Shown piece by piece: positions 26,293 to 33,023 of a DNA stretch of 33,023 nucleotides; position 1 is the first letter of the stretch; every line of letters begins with the position of its first letter. The DNA lies in assembly GCA_002050125.1 (NCBI GenBank), contig MWTA01000037.1:1-33023 (forward strand), given 5' to 3'. The notes beneath the pieces were generated by a model. It saw nothing but the letters and a program-made list of their open reading frames with translations. It had not been told where the DNA came from and did not search any database. Origin of the DNA: Anaerolineae bacterium UTCFX2 (lineage in GTDB: Bacteria > Chloroflexota > Anaerolineae > Anaerolineales > UBA4823). The position numbers were made by a program, and so were the translations under genes.

Positions 26293-26976
26293 ATGAAAAT
26301 TTCGGTGATCATTCCAGCATACAACGAACAAGCGACGATTCGGGAAATTATCAAGCGAGTGCAAAAAACCGGACTGGTTGATGAGATTCTGGTGGTTGAT
26401 GACGGTTCAAAAGATAGCACGCGTGAAATTCTCGCCGAGTTGGAAGAACACGGGGAAATTCGAACGGTTCTGCACGAGAAAAATCAGGGGAAGGGCGCGG
26501 CTCTCACCACAGGGTTTAAGCAAGCCAGCGGCGACGTGTTCATCATCCAGGATGCGGATTTGGAATATGACCCGCGCGATTATCCCGAGCTTTTGCGTCC
26601 CATCGAAGAGGGGATCGCCGAGGTGGTCTTTGGGTCGCGATTCCTCGGCGCGGCAAGGCGACCAACGCTGTTCTGGCATATGGTTGCCAATAAGCTGCTC
26701 ACGCTGTTGACCAATATCCTCTACGACAACATCCTGACAGACATGGAAACGGGTTATAAAGTTTTCCGCAGGGATGTGGTCAAAGACCTCACGATCCATG
26801 CCCGGCGCTTCGATTTCGAGCCGGAGTTTACGGCGAAAGTCCTGAAGCGGAAATATCGCATCTTTGAAGTGCCGATCACTTTTAACCCCCGCGATTACAG
26901 CGAAGGGAAAAAGATAAAAATCCAAGACGCCTTCGTCGCAGTTTGGACGTTATTAAAATACCGGTTTGTTGATTGA
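26293..26976 (+). CDS. GT2 family glycosyltransferase, dolichyl-phosphate mannose synthase-like
   Basis: A 227-residue cytosolic GT-A enzyme. ISVIIPAYNE opens the nucleotide-binding fold, VVDDGSKDST binds the sugar nucleotide, and QDADLEYDP contains the metal-binding DxD-like motif. TDMETGYKVFRRD and the C-terminal ITFNPRDYSEGKKI match dolichol/polyprenol-phosphate hexose synthases. The likely reaction is transfer of a sugar from a nucleotide sugar to a polyprenyl phosphate carrier for envelope glycans. No C-terminal membrane helices exist, as in the soluble subgroup. I choose ATG 26293 because the domain starts immediately; ATG 26275 is an in-frame alternative. It converges with recJ across a 73-bp gap in which I see no clear terminator. 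Confidence 0.9.
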   Translation: MKISVIIPAYNEQATIREIIKRVQKTGLVDEILVVDDGSKDSTREILAELEEHGEIRTVLHEKNQGKGAALTTGFKQASGDVFIIQDADLEYDPRDYPELLRPIEEGIAEVVFGSRFLGAARRPTLFWHMVANKLLTLLTNILYDNILTDMETGYKVFRRDVVKDLTIHARRFDFEPEFTAKVLKRKYRIFEVPITFNPRDYSEGKKIKIQDAFVAVWTLLKYRFVD

Positions 26977-27049
26977 GCGACGCGGGTCTGCTCCGACAAT
27001 GAGGCTGAGGCGCGTTAGCCAGGGAGCTGCGCCGCGAACGGGGGTCGAT

Positions 27050-28780
27050 TCACTGGTCGTCCACGCCTGTCGGATGAATGTCTTTGACGTTCAGTTGTAG
27101 TGTTTCATTTCCGTTGTATCGATTTATCTCGAATGAGAACAGCAGATCGATAAACAGCGGCAGATCTGGCTGTAAATGCCCCAAGCGGAATGCAATTGCG
27201 TCATAAGTGATACGACCGTCCGTAACTGCCAGCTTCAAGTGACTGCTGTCTTTTCCAACCGGGCGGCTGCGCAGCACGCGAACACTGCGGCTGACAAACA
27301 ACGCCGGTGGATTATCGCTTCCGGTCGGTTCGAGATTGGCAAGCTCGCCGGTCAAGCGCGGGTCGAGTTCGGAAAGCTCTAACTCCATATCTGCCTGAAA
27401 CATCGGGCGGAGGTCGAAGCCTCCCAGTTCTGCGTTGGCTATCTCATTGAGCCGGTCGATCAACTCTGGCAAATCCGAGTTCCTAACCGTAAACCCTGCG
27501 GCTGCCGCGTGACCGCCATGGCGTATCAGAAGGTCAGCGCATTGATCCAGGGCGCGGGTGATGTGAAATTCGGGGATGCTTCGGCATGATCCGCGGGTGA
27601 ACTCAGCCCCCTGGTGAGCGACGATCGCAGGGCGGTAATATTTTTCGAGCAGGCGCGCTGCCGCCAGACCGATTACGCCGGGGTTGTAGTCTTCGTTCAC
27701 CGCGAAAAGCAGAGGCGCATCAGGCTCCGCGATCAGCGCGGTGGTTTCGGCGTGCGCCTGGATCGCACGCGTGATCTCCTGTCTTTCCTGGTTCTGTGAA
27801 TTCAGCAATTGAGCTAATTTCCCGGCTTCAGCAACATCGCGGGTCAGGAGCAAATCCAAGGCTGCCTGGGCTGAATCCAGGCGCCCGGCGGCGTTCAAAC
27901 GCGGTCCTAAGGCGAAACCAATGCTCTCGGCGTTGATGGAAGCCGGATTTAGCTGCGCTGCTCCGATCAGGGATAAAACACCCTGGCGGTGAGGCCGGCG
28001 GAGGTATTCCAAGCCGCTTCGCACAAGGTGGCGGTTCTCGCCGATTAGCGGCACCTGATCGGCGACCGTGCCCAGCGCGACCAGATCCAGGTATTCGTGG
28101 GCGGGCGAAAGATGCGGATCGTCTTGATGTTCGGCATAGTCTGGATCGAGCAGGGCGCAGGCTAGTTTGTAAACCAGACCCACTCCAGCTAAATTCCGAT
28201 CCGGGTAGGTCTCGCCGGGTTGTTTGGGGTTGACGAGGGCGGTGACCTGTGGGAGTTGCTCGCCTGGATGATGATGATCGGTGATGATCAGATCCAGACC
28301 GATATTTTTGGCATGTTCCGCTTCCTTCAACGAGCGCACGCCGCAATCAACCGTGATTACCAGGCGAACCCCCTCTGCCTTCAGGGAATTTAATGCCTCG
28401 ATATTTAATCCATATCCTTCCTCGAAACGGTTCGGGATGTACCCGCGCGCCTGCCCGCCCAGGCTGCGGACGACGTCTGTCAACAGCGCGGTGGCGGTTA
28501 CGCCGTCGGCGTCGTAGTCTCCATATACAACGATTGGCTCGTTGTTTTTGATTGCATGATGGCGAATGCGTCCGGCTGCCTCCGGTACCCCAAGCATGTT
28601 TTGGGGCTGGCTGCCTTCCGGCGTATTTGCAAACAAGTAGCTTATTGCATCATCAAAAGTGGAATAACCCCGGTTGAACAGGAGCTGCCGCATAATCGGC
28701 GAGAAATCCTGCAAAGAAAGATCGGCAGCGGGCGTGATCGGTGGGGCGATGTTCCAACGCTTGATAATATCGGGGACCAT
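27050..28780 (-). CDS. recJ: Single-stranded-DNA-specific exonuclease RecJ
   Basis: RecJ degrades single-stranded DNA 5' to 3' in recombination and mismatch/base-excision repair. The 576-residue protein has the DHH phosphoesterase core: GDYDADG (residues 87-93), ITVDCG (Asp145), and TDHHHPGE (Asp168-His170). The DHHA1 region contains GPRLNAAGRL and the substrate motif RHGGHAAAAGF, and an OB-fold-like C-terminal part follows. Length is normal for the family. An extended -10 (TGCTATACT) ends 7 bases before the ATG on this strand, and no Shine-Dalgarno sequence is visible, so initiation may be leaderless. It is divergent from yvcK and shares a 134-bp intergenic region. Confidence 0.95.
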   Translation of the reverse strand: MVPDIIKRWNIAPPITPAADLSLQDFSPIMRQLLFNRGYSTFDDAISYLFANTPEGSQPQNMLGVPEAAGRIRHHAIKNNEPIVVYGDYDADGVTATALLTDVVRSLGGQARGYIPNRFEEGYGLNIEALNSLKAEGVRLVITVDCGVRSLKEAEHAKNIGLDLIITDHHHPGEQLPQVTALVNPKQPGETYPDRNLAGVGLVYKLACALLDPDYAEHQDDPHLSPAHEYLDLVALGTVADQVPLIGENRHLVRSGLEYLRRPHRQGVLSLIGAAQLNPASINAESIGFALGPRLNAAGRLDSAQAALDLLLTRDVAEAGKLAQLLNSQNQERQEITRAIQAHAETTALIAEPDAPLLFAVNEDYNPGVIGLAAARLLEKYYRPAIVAHQGAEFTRGSCRSIPEFHITRALDQCADLLIRHGGHAAAAGFTVRNSDLPELIDRLNEIANAELGGFDLRPMFQADMELELSELDPRLTGELANLEPTGSDNPPALFVSRSVRVLRSRPVGKDSSHLKLAVTDGRITYDAIAFRLGHLQPDLPLFIDLLFSFEINRYNGNETLQLNVKDIHPTGVDDQ

Positions 28781-28787
28781 TTAAAAA

Positions 28788-28814
28788 AGTATAGCACAGA
28801 AACCGGGGGCTCAA
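28788..28814 (-). promoter_or_regulatory. Candidate recJ promoter with extended -10, near-leaderless
   Basis: On the minus strand TGCTATACT forms an extended -10 whose last base is 28788. Transcription would begin about 28781, adjacent to the ATG at 28780. A weak -35 (TTGAGC at 28814-28809, 15-base spacer) is possible; an extended -10 can work without it. Confidence 0.5.
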
Positions 28815-28847
28815 GCGTTTGGGCTGATCGGCATGGCGCGATTCAAG

Positions 28848-28876
28848 TTGACGCGCATTTGAAAACCTGCTATCAT
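28848..28876 (+). promoter_or_regulatory. Candidate sigma-70 promoter for yvcK
   Basis: TTGACG (28848-28853), 17 bases, then TATCAT (28871-28876) is the best-matching housekeeping promoter in the window. The start would be about 28883, 32 bases before the yvcK ATG and 5 before a 7-codon ORF. Reading continues toward gap and pgk. Confidence 0.62.
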
Positions 28877-28887
28877 CATCTACTGGC

Positions 28888-28911
28888 ATGACGAAGGGTA
28901 AAGCTTCCTAA
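28888..28911 (+). CDS. Seven-codon leader ORF before yvcK
   Basis: ATG 28888 to TAA 28911 encodes MTKGKAS. It begins about 5 nt after the predicted transcription start and stops 3 bases before the yvcK ATG, which lacks its own convincing Shine-Dalgarno sequence. The arrangement suggests re-initiation or translational coupling, but so short an ORF can occur by chance and no translation evidence exists. Confidence 0.3.
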   Translation: MTKGKAS

Positions 28912-28914
28912 GTA

Positions 28915-30225
28915 ATGAAAAGTCTCCTTGAAAAACTGGCTGAGTTTACGACATGGTTGATCCCCGGTATGGGGGTTAAGCGGTGGCTGTTAATCATCCT
29001 GTTAGGCACGACCTTGTTAGGGGTCGGGTTGGGGATCATGCTGTTGGAGATCTATCGAACCGCGCCGGATACCTGGTGGCTGCCGGCGTTGTCCACCGCC
29101 TCGCTGCGTTTCTTGCCCCGGCCTCTGCGTGTGATTATTTTTGGGGGACTGGGGATCGGGTTGGTCCTTTTTGGGATTCTCGAATTGAACCGGGCGATCA
29201 TCAAGCCCTTTTTGCGCCCGGGCGACCGGGTCGCGACCGCTGTGCGCAGCCATCGCCAGCGCGGACGGGGGCCGCGCGTGGTCGCGATCGGCGGCGGGCA
29301 CGGTCTGGCGGCGCTGTTGCGCGGCATAAAACCTTATACCAACAACATCACCGCCATAGTGACGATGGCGGACGATGGCGGTTCTTCGGGGCGTCTGAGA
29401 CAAGAACTGGGGATCCTGCCGCCCGGCGATATTCGTAACTGCCTGGCGGCGTTATCAAGCGATGAAGCCTTATTGGCGCAGCTCTTTCAATATCGTTTTG
29501 GCAATGGAAACGCCGGTCTGGATGGTCATTCCTTTGGAAACCTGTTCATCTCCGCCCTGGCGGATATCACGGGCAGTTTTGAGTCGGCTGTGGCTGAATC
29601 TGGCAAGGTCCTGGCTACCCAGGGGCAAGTGCTGCCCTCCACGCTGCACGATGTGCGTTTACAGGCGGATGTCAGGCTGCCTCATACGGACAGCCAGGTT
29701 CGGATTTATGGGGAGAGCCAAATTCCCATGTCGAACGGAAAAGTCCGTCATGTTTGGATCGAGCCAGAGAACCCGCCCGCATTCCCTCAAGCGATCCAGG
29801 CGATCCTGGCGGCAGAGTTGATCGTTGTTGGACCAGGCAGCCTTTACACCAGTATATTGCCCAATTTGCTGGTGCCCGACCTGATGCATGCGCTGCGCGC
29901 CAGCCGGGCTCTAAAGCTCTTTATATGTAATGTAGCAACTGAAAAGGGCGAGACTACGGGTTACAACAGCGGCGACCACATCCGGGTGATCGAAGAACAT
30001 ATCTCAGACAGGCTGTTCGATGTCGTGATTGCTAATCGCCGCTATGAGGGGAAAATCCCCGCGACGATCGACTGGGTCCGGATCGAACCTGGGATGGAAG
30101 AGGAATACTCGGTTTACGCGGCAGATCTTGTAGATAACCTATACCCATGGCGGCACGACTCTACCAAACTGGGGCAGGCGATTATGGATATCTTCCAGGA
30201 GCGAACTGGTCCTCTGGTAGAATAA
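28915..30225 (+). CDS. yvcK: YvcK/GlmR-family gluconeogenesis factor with N-terminal membrane segment
   Basis: A 436-residue member of the YvcK (CofD-like) family. The Rossmann core starts with AIGGGHGLAALLRGI (GGGHG 126-130), followed by VTMADDGGSSGRLR, GDIRNCLAALS, HSFGNLFI, the GPGSLYTSILPNL loop, and ICNVATEKGET. These are YvcK hallmarks and distinguish it from CofD of F420 synthesis. Residues about 22-46 and 72-92 are two membrane helices preceding the core, so the protein is membrane-attached, whereas Bacillus YvcK is cytosolic. YvcK proteins bind UDP-N-acetylglucosamine and link gluconeogenic growth with wall precursor supply. Location upstream of gap-pgk-tpiA fits that role. Confidence 0.88.
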   Translation: MKSLLEKLAEFTTWLIPGMGVKRWLLIILLGTTLLGVGLGIMLLEIYRTAPDTWWLPALSTASLRFLPRPLRVIIFGGLGIGLVLFGILELNRAIIKPFLRPGDRVATAVRSHRQRGRGPRVVAIGGGHGLAALLRGIKPYTNNITAIVTMADDGGSSGRLRQELGILPPGDIRNCLAALSSDEALLAQLFQYRFGNGNAGLDGHSFGNLFISALADITGSFESAVAESGKVLATQGQVLPSTLHDVRLQADVRLPHTDSQVRIYGESQIPMSNGKVRHVWIEPENPPAFPQAIQAILAAELIVVGPGSLYTSILPNLLVPDLMHALRASRALKLFICNVATEKGETTGYNSGDHIRVIEEHISDRLFDVVIANRRYEGKIPATIDWVRIEPGMEEEYSVYAADLVDNLYPWRHDSTKLGQAIMDIFQERTGPLVE

Positions 30226-30232
30226 TGACCGG

Positions 30233-30256
30233 AATTCACCGGGTAATTCATCGGGT
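30233..30256 (+). repeat. Two 12-bp direct repeats upstream of gap
   Basis: AATTCACCGGGT (30233-30244) is followed directly by AATTCATCGGGT (30245-30256), identical at 11 of 12 positions. They start 7 bases after the yvcK stop and lie 70 bases before the gap ATG. The pair could be a tandem regulator-binding site or a small duplication. Confidence 0.6.
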
Positions 30257-30264
30257 AAAACAAA

Positions 30265-30279
30265 CTGGCAGGCTGCCAG
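30265..30279. promoter_or_regulatory. Palindrome upstream of gap, candidate operator
   Basis: CTGGCAG-G-CTGCCAG is a perfect 7-bp inverted repeat with a single central base, 46 bases before the gap ATG. A weak -10-like TGTAAT (30294-30299) follows at a distance that would place the palindrome around a -35 region, although no consensus -35 is seen. It is not a plus-strand terminator because A residues, not T, follow. Binding by a glycolytic repressor is inference; no CggR gene is nearby. Confidence 0.4.
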
Positions 30280-30325
30280 AACAAAAAAACAAATGTAATC
30301 CTAAACTAACTTGATGGAGGCAAGA

Positions 30326-31381
30326 ATGACAGTAAAAGTAGGTATCAACGGTTTCGGTCGAATTGGCCGGCAGGTTTTGAAAGCGGTGCGAGATTATCAC
30401 CCCGACGAGTTGGAAGTCGTGGCGTTTAACGACATCGGCGACCTGAAAACGATGGCGCATTTACTAAAGTACGATTCGAACTATGGCAAATTCGATGGCA
30501 CGGTTGAGGTCGACGATGGCGAACTCCTGGTCGATGGCAAACCGATAAAGGTTTTCAAGGAGACCGACCCGGCGAACATCCCCTGGGGCAGCCTGGGGGT
30601 TGAGATCGTTGTCGAAAGCACGGGCATTTTCACTATAAAGAGCGACGGGGTGAACAAAAAAGGGAAGACGGTAAAAGGAGCCGAGAACCACATCACCAAG
30701 GGCGGCGCAAAGAAAGTTATCATCTCCGCCCCAGCCGAGGGCGAGGACCTGACGGTGGTTCTGGGCGTCAACGACCAGATGTACGATCCCCAAAAACACA
30801 ACGTCGTCTCCAATGCTTCCTGCACGACCAACGGTCTGGCGCCCGCGGTGAAGGTCGTTAATGATAAATACAAGGTCGTGCGCGGGTTTATGACCACGAT
30901 TCATGCCTACACAAACGACCAGAAAATTTTGGACCTGCCGCACAGCGACCTGCGCCGGGCGCGCGCGGCAGCTATGAACATCATCCCCACAACCACGGGG
31001 GCGGCAAAAGCGATTAGGCTGGTGATCCCCGAACTGTCTGGCAAGTTGGATGGATATGCCCTGCGCGTTCCCACTTCGACGGTGTCCGTGATCGACCTGA
31101 CGGTGGAGCTCGAAAACGCGGTTACAACCGAGCAGCTGCGCCAGGACTATCGGGATGTGGCAGCCGGTTCGCTCAAGGGCATCCTGGGCGCGGAAGACGA
31201 GCCCCTGGTGAGCATCGATTATAAGGGCGACCCGCGCAGCTCAATTGTTGATCTGCCATTCACAACCGTGTTGGGCAAAGAGGCTGGAAACTTTGCTAAG
31301 ATCGTCGCCTGGTACGACAACGAATGGGGCTACTCCGTTCGAACGGCTGACCTGGCTGCCTTGATGGCGAAATACCTCTAG
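30326..31381 (+). CDS. gap: Glyceraldehyde-3-phosphate dehydrogenase
   Basis: A 351-residue phosphorylating GAPDH that interconverts glyceraldehyde-3-phosphate and 1,3-bisphosphoglycerate. The NAD-binding N-terminus reads [16 protein letters not shown], and the catalytic Cys166 lies in [22 protein letters not shown], the [13 protein letters not shown] phosphate site, and the C-terminal [12 protein letters not shown] are all present. ATG 30326 follows a strong GGAGG (30316-30320) with 5-base spacing; the frame also opens at 30311 but that start would cover the ribosome binding site. It is a few residues longer than many bacterial GAPDHs, with small insertions ([11 protein letters not shown] region). 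pgk starts 59 bp downstream, so it is cotranscribed with pgk. Confidence 0.97.
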   Translation: MTVKVGINGFGRIGRQVLKAVRDYHPDELEVVAFNDIGDLKTMAHLLKYDSNYGKFDGTVEVDDGELLVDGKPIKVFKETDPANIPWGSLGVEIVVESTGIFTIKSDGVNKKGKTVKGAENHITKGGAKKVIISAPAEGEDLTVVLGVNDQMYDPQKHNVVSNASCTTNGLAPAVKVVNDKYKVVRGFMTTIHAYTNDQKILDLPHSDLRRARAAAMNIIPTTTGAAKAIRLVIPELSGKLDGYALRVPTSTVSVIDLTVELENAVTTEQLRQDYRDVAAGSLKGILGAEDEPLVSIDYKGDPRSSIVDLPFTTVLGKEAGNFAKIVAWYDNEWGYSVRTADLAALMAKYL

Positions 31382-31394
31382 TATTTTTCCAGAA

Positions 31395-31425
31395 CAGGTC
31401 AATTGCAACTTCTCGAATTGATCTG
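31395..31425 (+). other. Stem-loop between gap and pgk
   Basis: CAGGTCAATT (31395-31404) and AATTGATCTG (31416-31425) pair over 10 bp, with one G-U wobble, around an 11-base loop. No T-run follows, and the pgk ribosome binding site is 6 bases later, so it is more likely an mRNA processing or stability element than a terminator. Confidence 0.45.
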
Positions 31426-31440
31426 GTCGCGGAGGAAGCC

Positions 31441-32616
31441 ATGTTTGATAAGAAGCTTGTCTCGGATATCGATGTGAATGGCAAGAAAGCGCTGGTGCGC
31501 GTGGATTTCAACGTTCCGATTAAAGACGGGCATGTTGAAGATGATACCCGCATCCGAGCCGCTTTGCCGACCATTAAATACCTGTTGGATCATGGGGCGG
31601 CGGTGATCCTTTGCTCGCATTTGGGGCGCCCAAAAGAGGGGCCGGACCCAAAATATTCCATGCGTCCGACCGCGGATCATCTTTCGAAATTACTGGGCAT
31701 TCCGGTGGGGTTTTCCACGGAGGCGGTAGGACCGGTGGCAGAAGCTGCGGCGCAAAGTCTGAAACCAGGCGAGGTTTTGGTCTTGGAAAACACCCGTTTT
31801 TATAAAGGCGAGACCAAGAACGACCCGGAAATGGCGAAACAGCTTGCCTCGCTGGCAGATATTTATGTGAACGACGCGTTCGGGTCTGCACACCGGGCGC
31901 ACGCTTCCACGGAGGGGATGGCTCACTATTTGCCGGCTGTCGCTGGATTCCTGATGGAGGAGGAGATTAAATACTTGGGTCAGGCGATCGCAGACCCGAA
32001 GCGACCGTTTGTGGCGATCCTGGGAGGCGCGAAGATCAGCGATAAGATCGGCGTGATTCGCAATCTGCTCAAGCTGGCGGATCTGGTGTTGATCGGCGGC
32101 GGAATGGCAAACACCTTCTTCAAGGCGCAGGGCTATCCGACTGGCGATTCTCTAGTCGATGAAGAAGCCCTCGACACCGCGCGTGAACTGCTGCGAGAAG
32201 GGAGCGTCAGGTTGCGCCTGCCGGTGGACGTGGTCATCGCCGACCGGTTCGAGAACGATGCCGCAAGCAAAGTGATGGAAACCGGCCCGGTGCCGGATGG
32301 CTGGCGCATCCTGGACATCGGTCCAGAGGCGGTATCGGCTTATGCCAAAGCGATCCACGGCGCGGGGACGGTGGTCTGGAACGGACCGATGGGCGTGTTC
32401 GAGCTGCCAAACTTTGCTAAAGGCACCTTTGGTGTGGCGAAAGCTGTAGCTGAGAGCAACGCCATATCGATCGTCGGCGGCGGTGATTCGGTTGCCGCGC
32501 TCAACCAATCGGGCTTGAGCGCTAAGATCACACACATCTCTACCGGCGGTGGAGCGTCCCTGGAAATGCTGGAAGGGTTGACGCTGCCCGGCGTCGCAGC
32601 GCTTTTGGACAAGTAA
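31441..32616 (+). CDS. pgk: Phosphoglycerate kinase
   Basis: A 391-residue monomeric kinase, normal length, transferring phosphate between 1,3-bisphosphoglycerate and ADP. The substrate-binding N-domain shows [12 protein letters not shown] and SHLGRPK, with HRAHAST. The hinge/nucleotide side has [19 protein letters not shown] and [10 protein letters not shown], followed by the C-terminal [18 protein letters not shown] ribosome binding site precedes the ATG by 4 bases. It follows gap and is followed by an intrinsic terminator-like hairpin and then tpiA, the classical gap-pgk-tpiA order. Confidence 0.97.
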   Translation: MFDKKLVSDIDVNGKKALVRVDFNVPIKDGHVEDDTRIRAALPTIKYLLDHGAAVILCSHLGRPKEGPDPKYSMRPTADHLSKLLGIPVGFSTEAVGPVAEAAAQSLKPGEVLVLENTRFYKGETKNDPEMAKQLASLADIYVNDAFGSAHRAHASTEGMAHYLPAVAGFLMEEEIKYLGQAIADPKRPFVAILGGAKISDKIGVIRNLLKLADLVLIGGGMANTFFKAQGYPTGDSLVDEEALDTARELLREGSVRLRLPVDVVIADRFENDAASKVMETGPVPDGWRILDIGPEAVSAYAKAIHGAGTVVWNGPMGVFELPNFAKGTFGVAKAVAESNAISIVGGGDSVAALNQSGLSAKITHISTGGGASLEMLEGLTLPGVAALLDK

Positions 32617-32629
32617 TATCCGCTCAGAG

Positions 32630-32661
32630 AGGGATAAAGGCGGTTCGTCTTTATCCCTTTT
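32630..32661 (+). terminator. Intrinsic terminator after pgk
   Basis: AGGGATAAAG and CTTTATCCCT form a perfect 10-bp stem around a 9-base loop. Four T residues follow the CCC arm (including the one pairing in the stem). It begins 13 bases after the pgk stop and is well placed to end or attenuate the yvcK-gap-pgk transcript before tpiA. Confidence 0.75.
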
Positions 32662-32670
32662 GCATTAATC

Positions 32671-32773
32671 CGGCTGCAATTTACCCGTGGCGCTTGCCTA
32701 TGCTTCGATCTGTCACACTAACGTTGTGATTTAGCATGTATTTCGAGCCGGTTGAAATTGCAGCCGCTTTTTT
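32671..32773 (+). ncRNA. Candidate structured RNA/attenuator leader upstream of tpiA
   Basis: A perfect 12-bp closing stem pairs 32671-32682 (CGGCTGCAATTT) with 32755-32766 (AAATTGCAGCCG). Within the 72-base interior are ATGCT/AGCAT (32700-32704 and 32733-32737) enclosing TCACA/TGTGA (32713-32717 and 32725-32729), a tiny GGC/GCC hairpin at 32689-32698, and a possible TTCGA/TTGAA hairpin just before the 3' arm. Six T residues follow the closing stem (32768-32773), then the tpiA ribosome binding site. This is what a terminator-type riboswitch or protein-responsive leader would look like. I recognise no known class, and a simple long-loop terminator is the alternative. Confidence 0.5.
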
Positions 32774-32797
32774 ACAAAAAAAGAAACGAGGCAAAGA

Positions 32798-33023
32798 ATG
32801 CGTAAACCGTTCGTCGCAGGAAATTGGAAGATGTACAAAACTATGGCTGAAGCCCGCCAGCTCGTTTCGGAGTTGGTGCCCGGCTTGCAGGGGATCGCCG
32901 GTGTCGAAAAAGTCCTGTGCCCGCCGTTTACCGATTTGCTGGCGGTCGCAGCGCTTCTGGAGGGTACCGACATCGGTTTGGGGGCTCAGAATATGTATTG
33001 GGAAACCGCCGGCGCTTTTACCG
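32798..33023 (+). CDS. tpiA: Triose-phosphate isomerase, N-terminal part (runs off the window)
   Basis: Only the first 75 codons are present. MRKPFVAGNWKMYK carries the substrate-binding Asn9 and Lys11, and VLCPPFTDL and GAQNMYWETAGAFT are conserved TIM features; the catalytic His and Glu lie beyond the window. The enzyme interconverts dihydroxyacetone phosphate and glyceraldehyde-3-phosphate. GAGG (32788-32791) precedes the ATG by 6 bases. No obvious promoter lies in the 181-bp gap after pgk, so expression may rely on read-through past two hairpins. Confidence 0.95.
   Translation, partial: MRKPFVAGNWKMYKTMAEARQLVSELVPGLQGIAGVEKVLCPPFTDLLAVAALLEGTDIGLGAQNMYWETAGAFT

Noticed and set aside
26977-27049. 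Terminator between the GT2 gene and recJ
   Set aside because: Only a GGCGC/GCGCC pairing with a long loop is present, with no T-run on either strand.
28915-30225. CofD (F420 biosynthesis) instead of YvcK
   Set aside because: The GGGHG loop, MADDGGSSGRLR and DIRNCL motifs are YvcK-type, and no other F420 genes are present.
30265-30284. Palindrome before gap as a terminator of yvcK
   Set aside because: On the plus strand it is followed by A residues rather than T residues, so it cannot work as an intrinsic terminator for yvcK.
32713-32729. TCACA-N7-TGTGA as a CRP-type operator before tpiA
   Set aside because: The half-sites are in the reverse of the CRP order (TGTGA-N6-TCACA) and the spacing is different; it fits better as an inner stem of the leader structure.

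Overview
The window looks like a piece of a bacterial chromosome, most likely from Chloroflexota and probably an Anaerolineae-type lineage. That assignment is inference from gene content: DUF4032-type kinase-like protein, CpXC protein, multi-GAF membrane histidine kinase, FIST protein, an AAA ATPase with a winged-helix N-terminus, and a YvcK with an N-terminal membrane extension beside gap-pgk-tpiA. There are no insertion sequences, phage genes, CRISPR arrays, tRNAs or rRNAs. Genes are tightly packed; the longest gene-free gaps are about 211 bp (12821-13031) and 181 bp (32617-32797). Base composition looks even throughout, so nothing points to recent transfer.

Layout. (A) 108-10730, plus strand: a cysteine-cluster protein, then a compact run of two half-ABC exporters forming an asymmetric heterodimer, a DUF4032 kinase-like protein, a large membrane histidine kinase with four GAF-like modules, and a FIST sensor protein. 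(B) 10737-12820, minus strand: uppP (undecaprenyl-diphosphatase) and tgt (queuine tRNA-ribosyltransferase). (C) 13032-17335, plus strand: a class III aminotransferase overlapping a GAF-PAS histidine kinase, a terminator-like hairpin, and a CpXC zinc-ribbon protein. (D) 17378-19203: divergent FHA/winged-helix regulator and tail-anchored Ser/Thr kinase, separated by a palindrome that places a TATAAT on each strand. (E) 19208-26247, minus strand: a closely spaced set comprising an AAA ATPase with a 21-bp tandem repeat, a glycerophosphodiesterase, a threonine-dehydratase-like enzyme, a lone CoA-transferase beta-type subunit lacking the usual Glu, and a membrane-anchored GH3/NagZ-like protein. (F) 26293-28780: a GT2 glycosyltransferase and recJ, convergent. 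(G) 28915-33023, plus strand: yvcK, gap, pgk and the start of tpiA (cut by the window end).

How it fits together. Region G is central glycolysis/gluconeogenesis coupled to YvcK, a family known to connect carbon metabolism with cell-wall homeostasis. uppP, the GH3 protein and possibly the GT2 enzyme also touch envelope metabolism. Two histidine kinases have no response regulator in the window, and a Ser/Thr kinase sits beside an FHA transcription factor, so signalling is well represented. The observations most worth following up are the possible structured RNA between pgk and tpiA, the symmetric FHA/kinase promoter, the short ORF in front of yvcK, promoters that would give almost leaderless recJ and tgt transcripts, the in-frame repeat within the AAA ATPase, and two enzyme-family members that lack expected catalytic residues.
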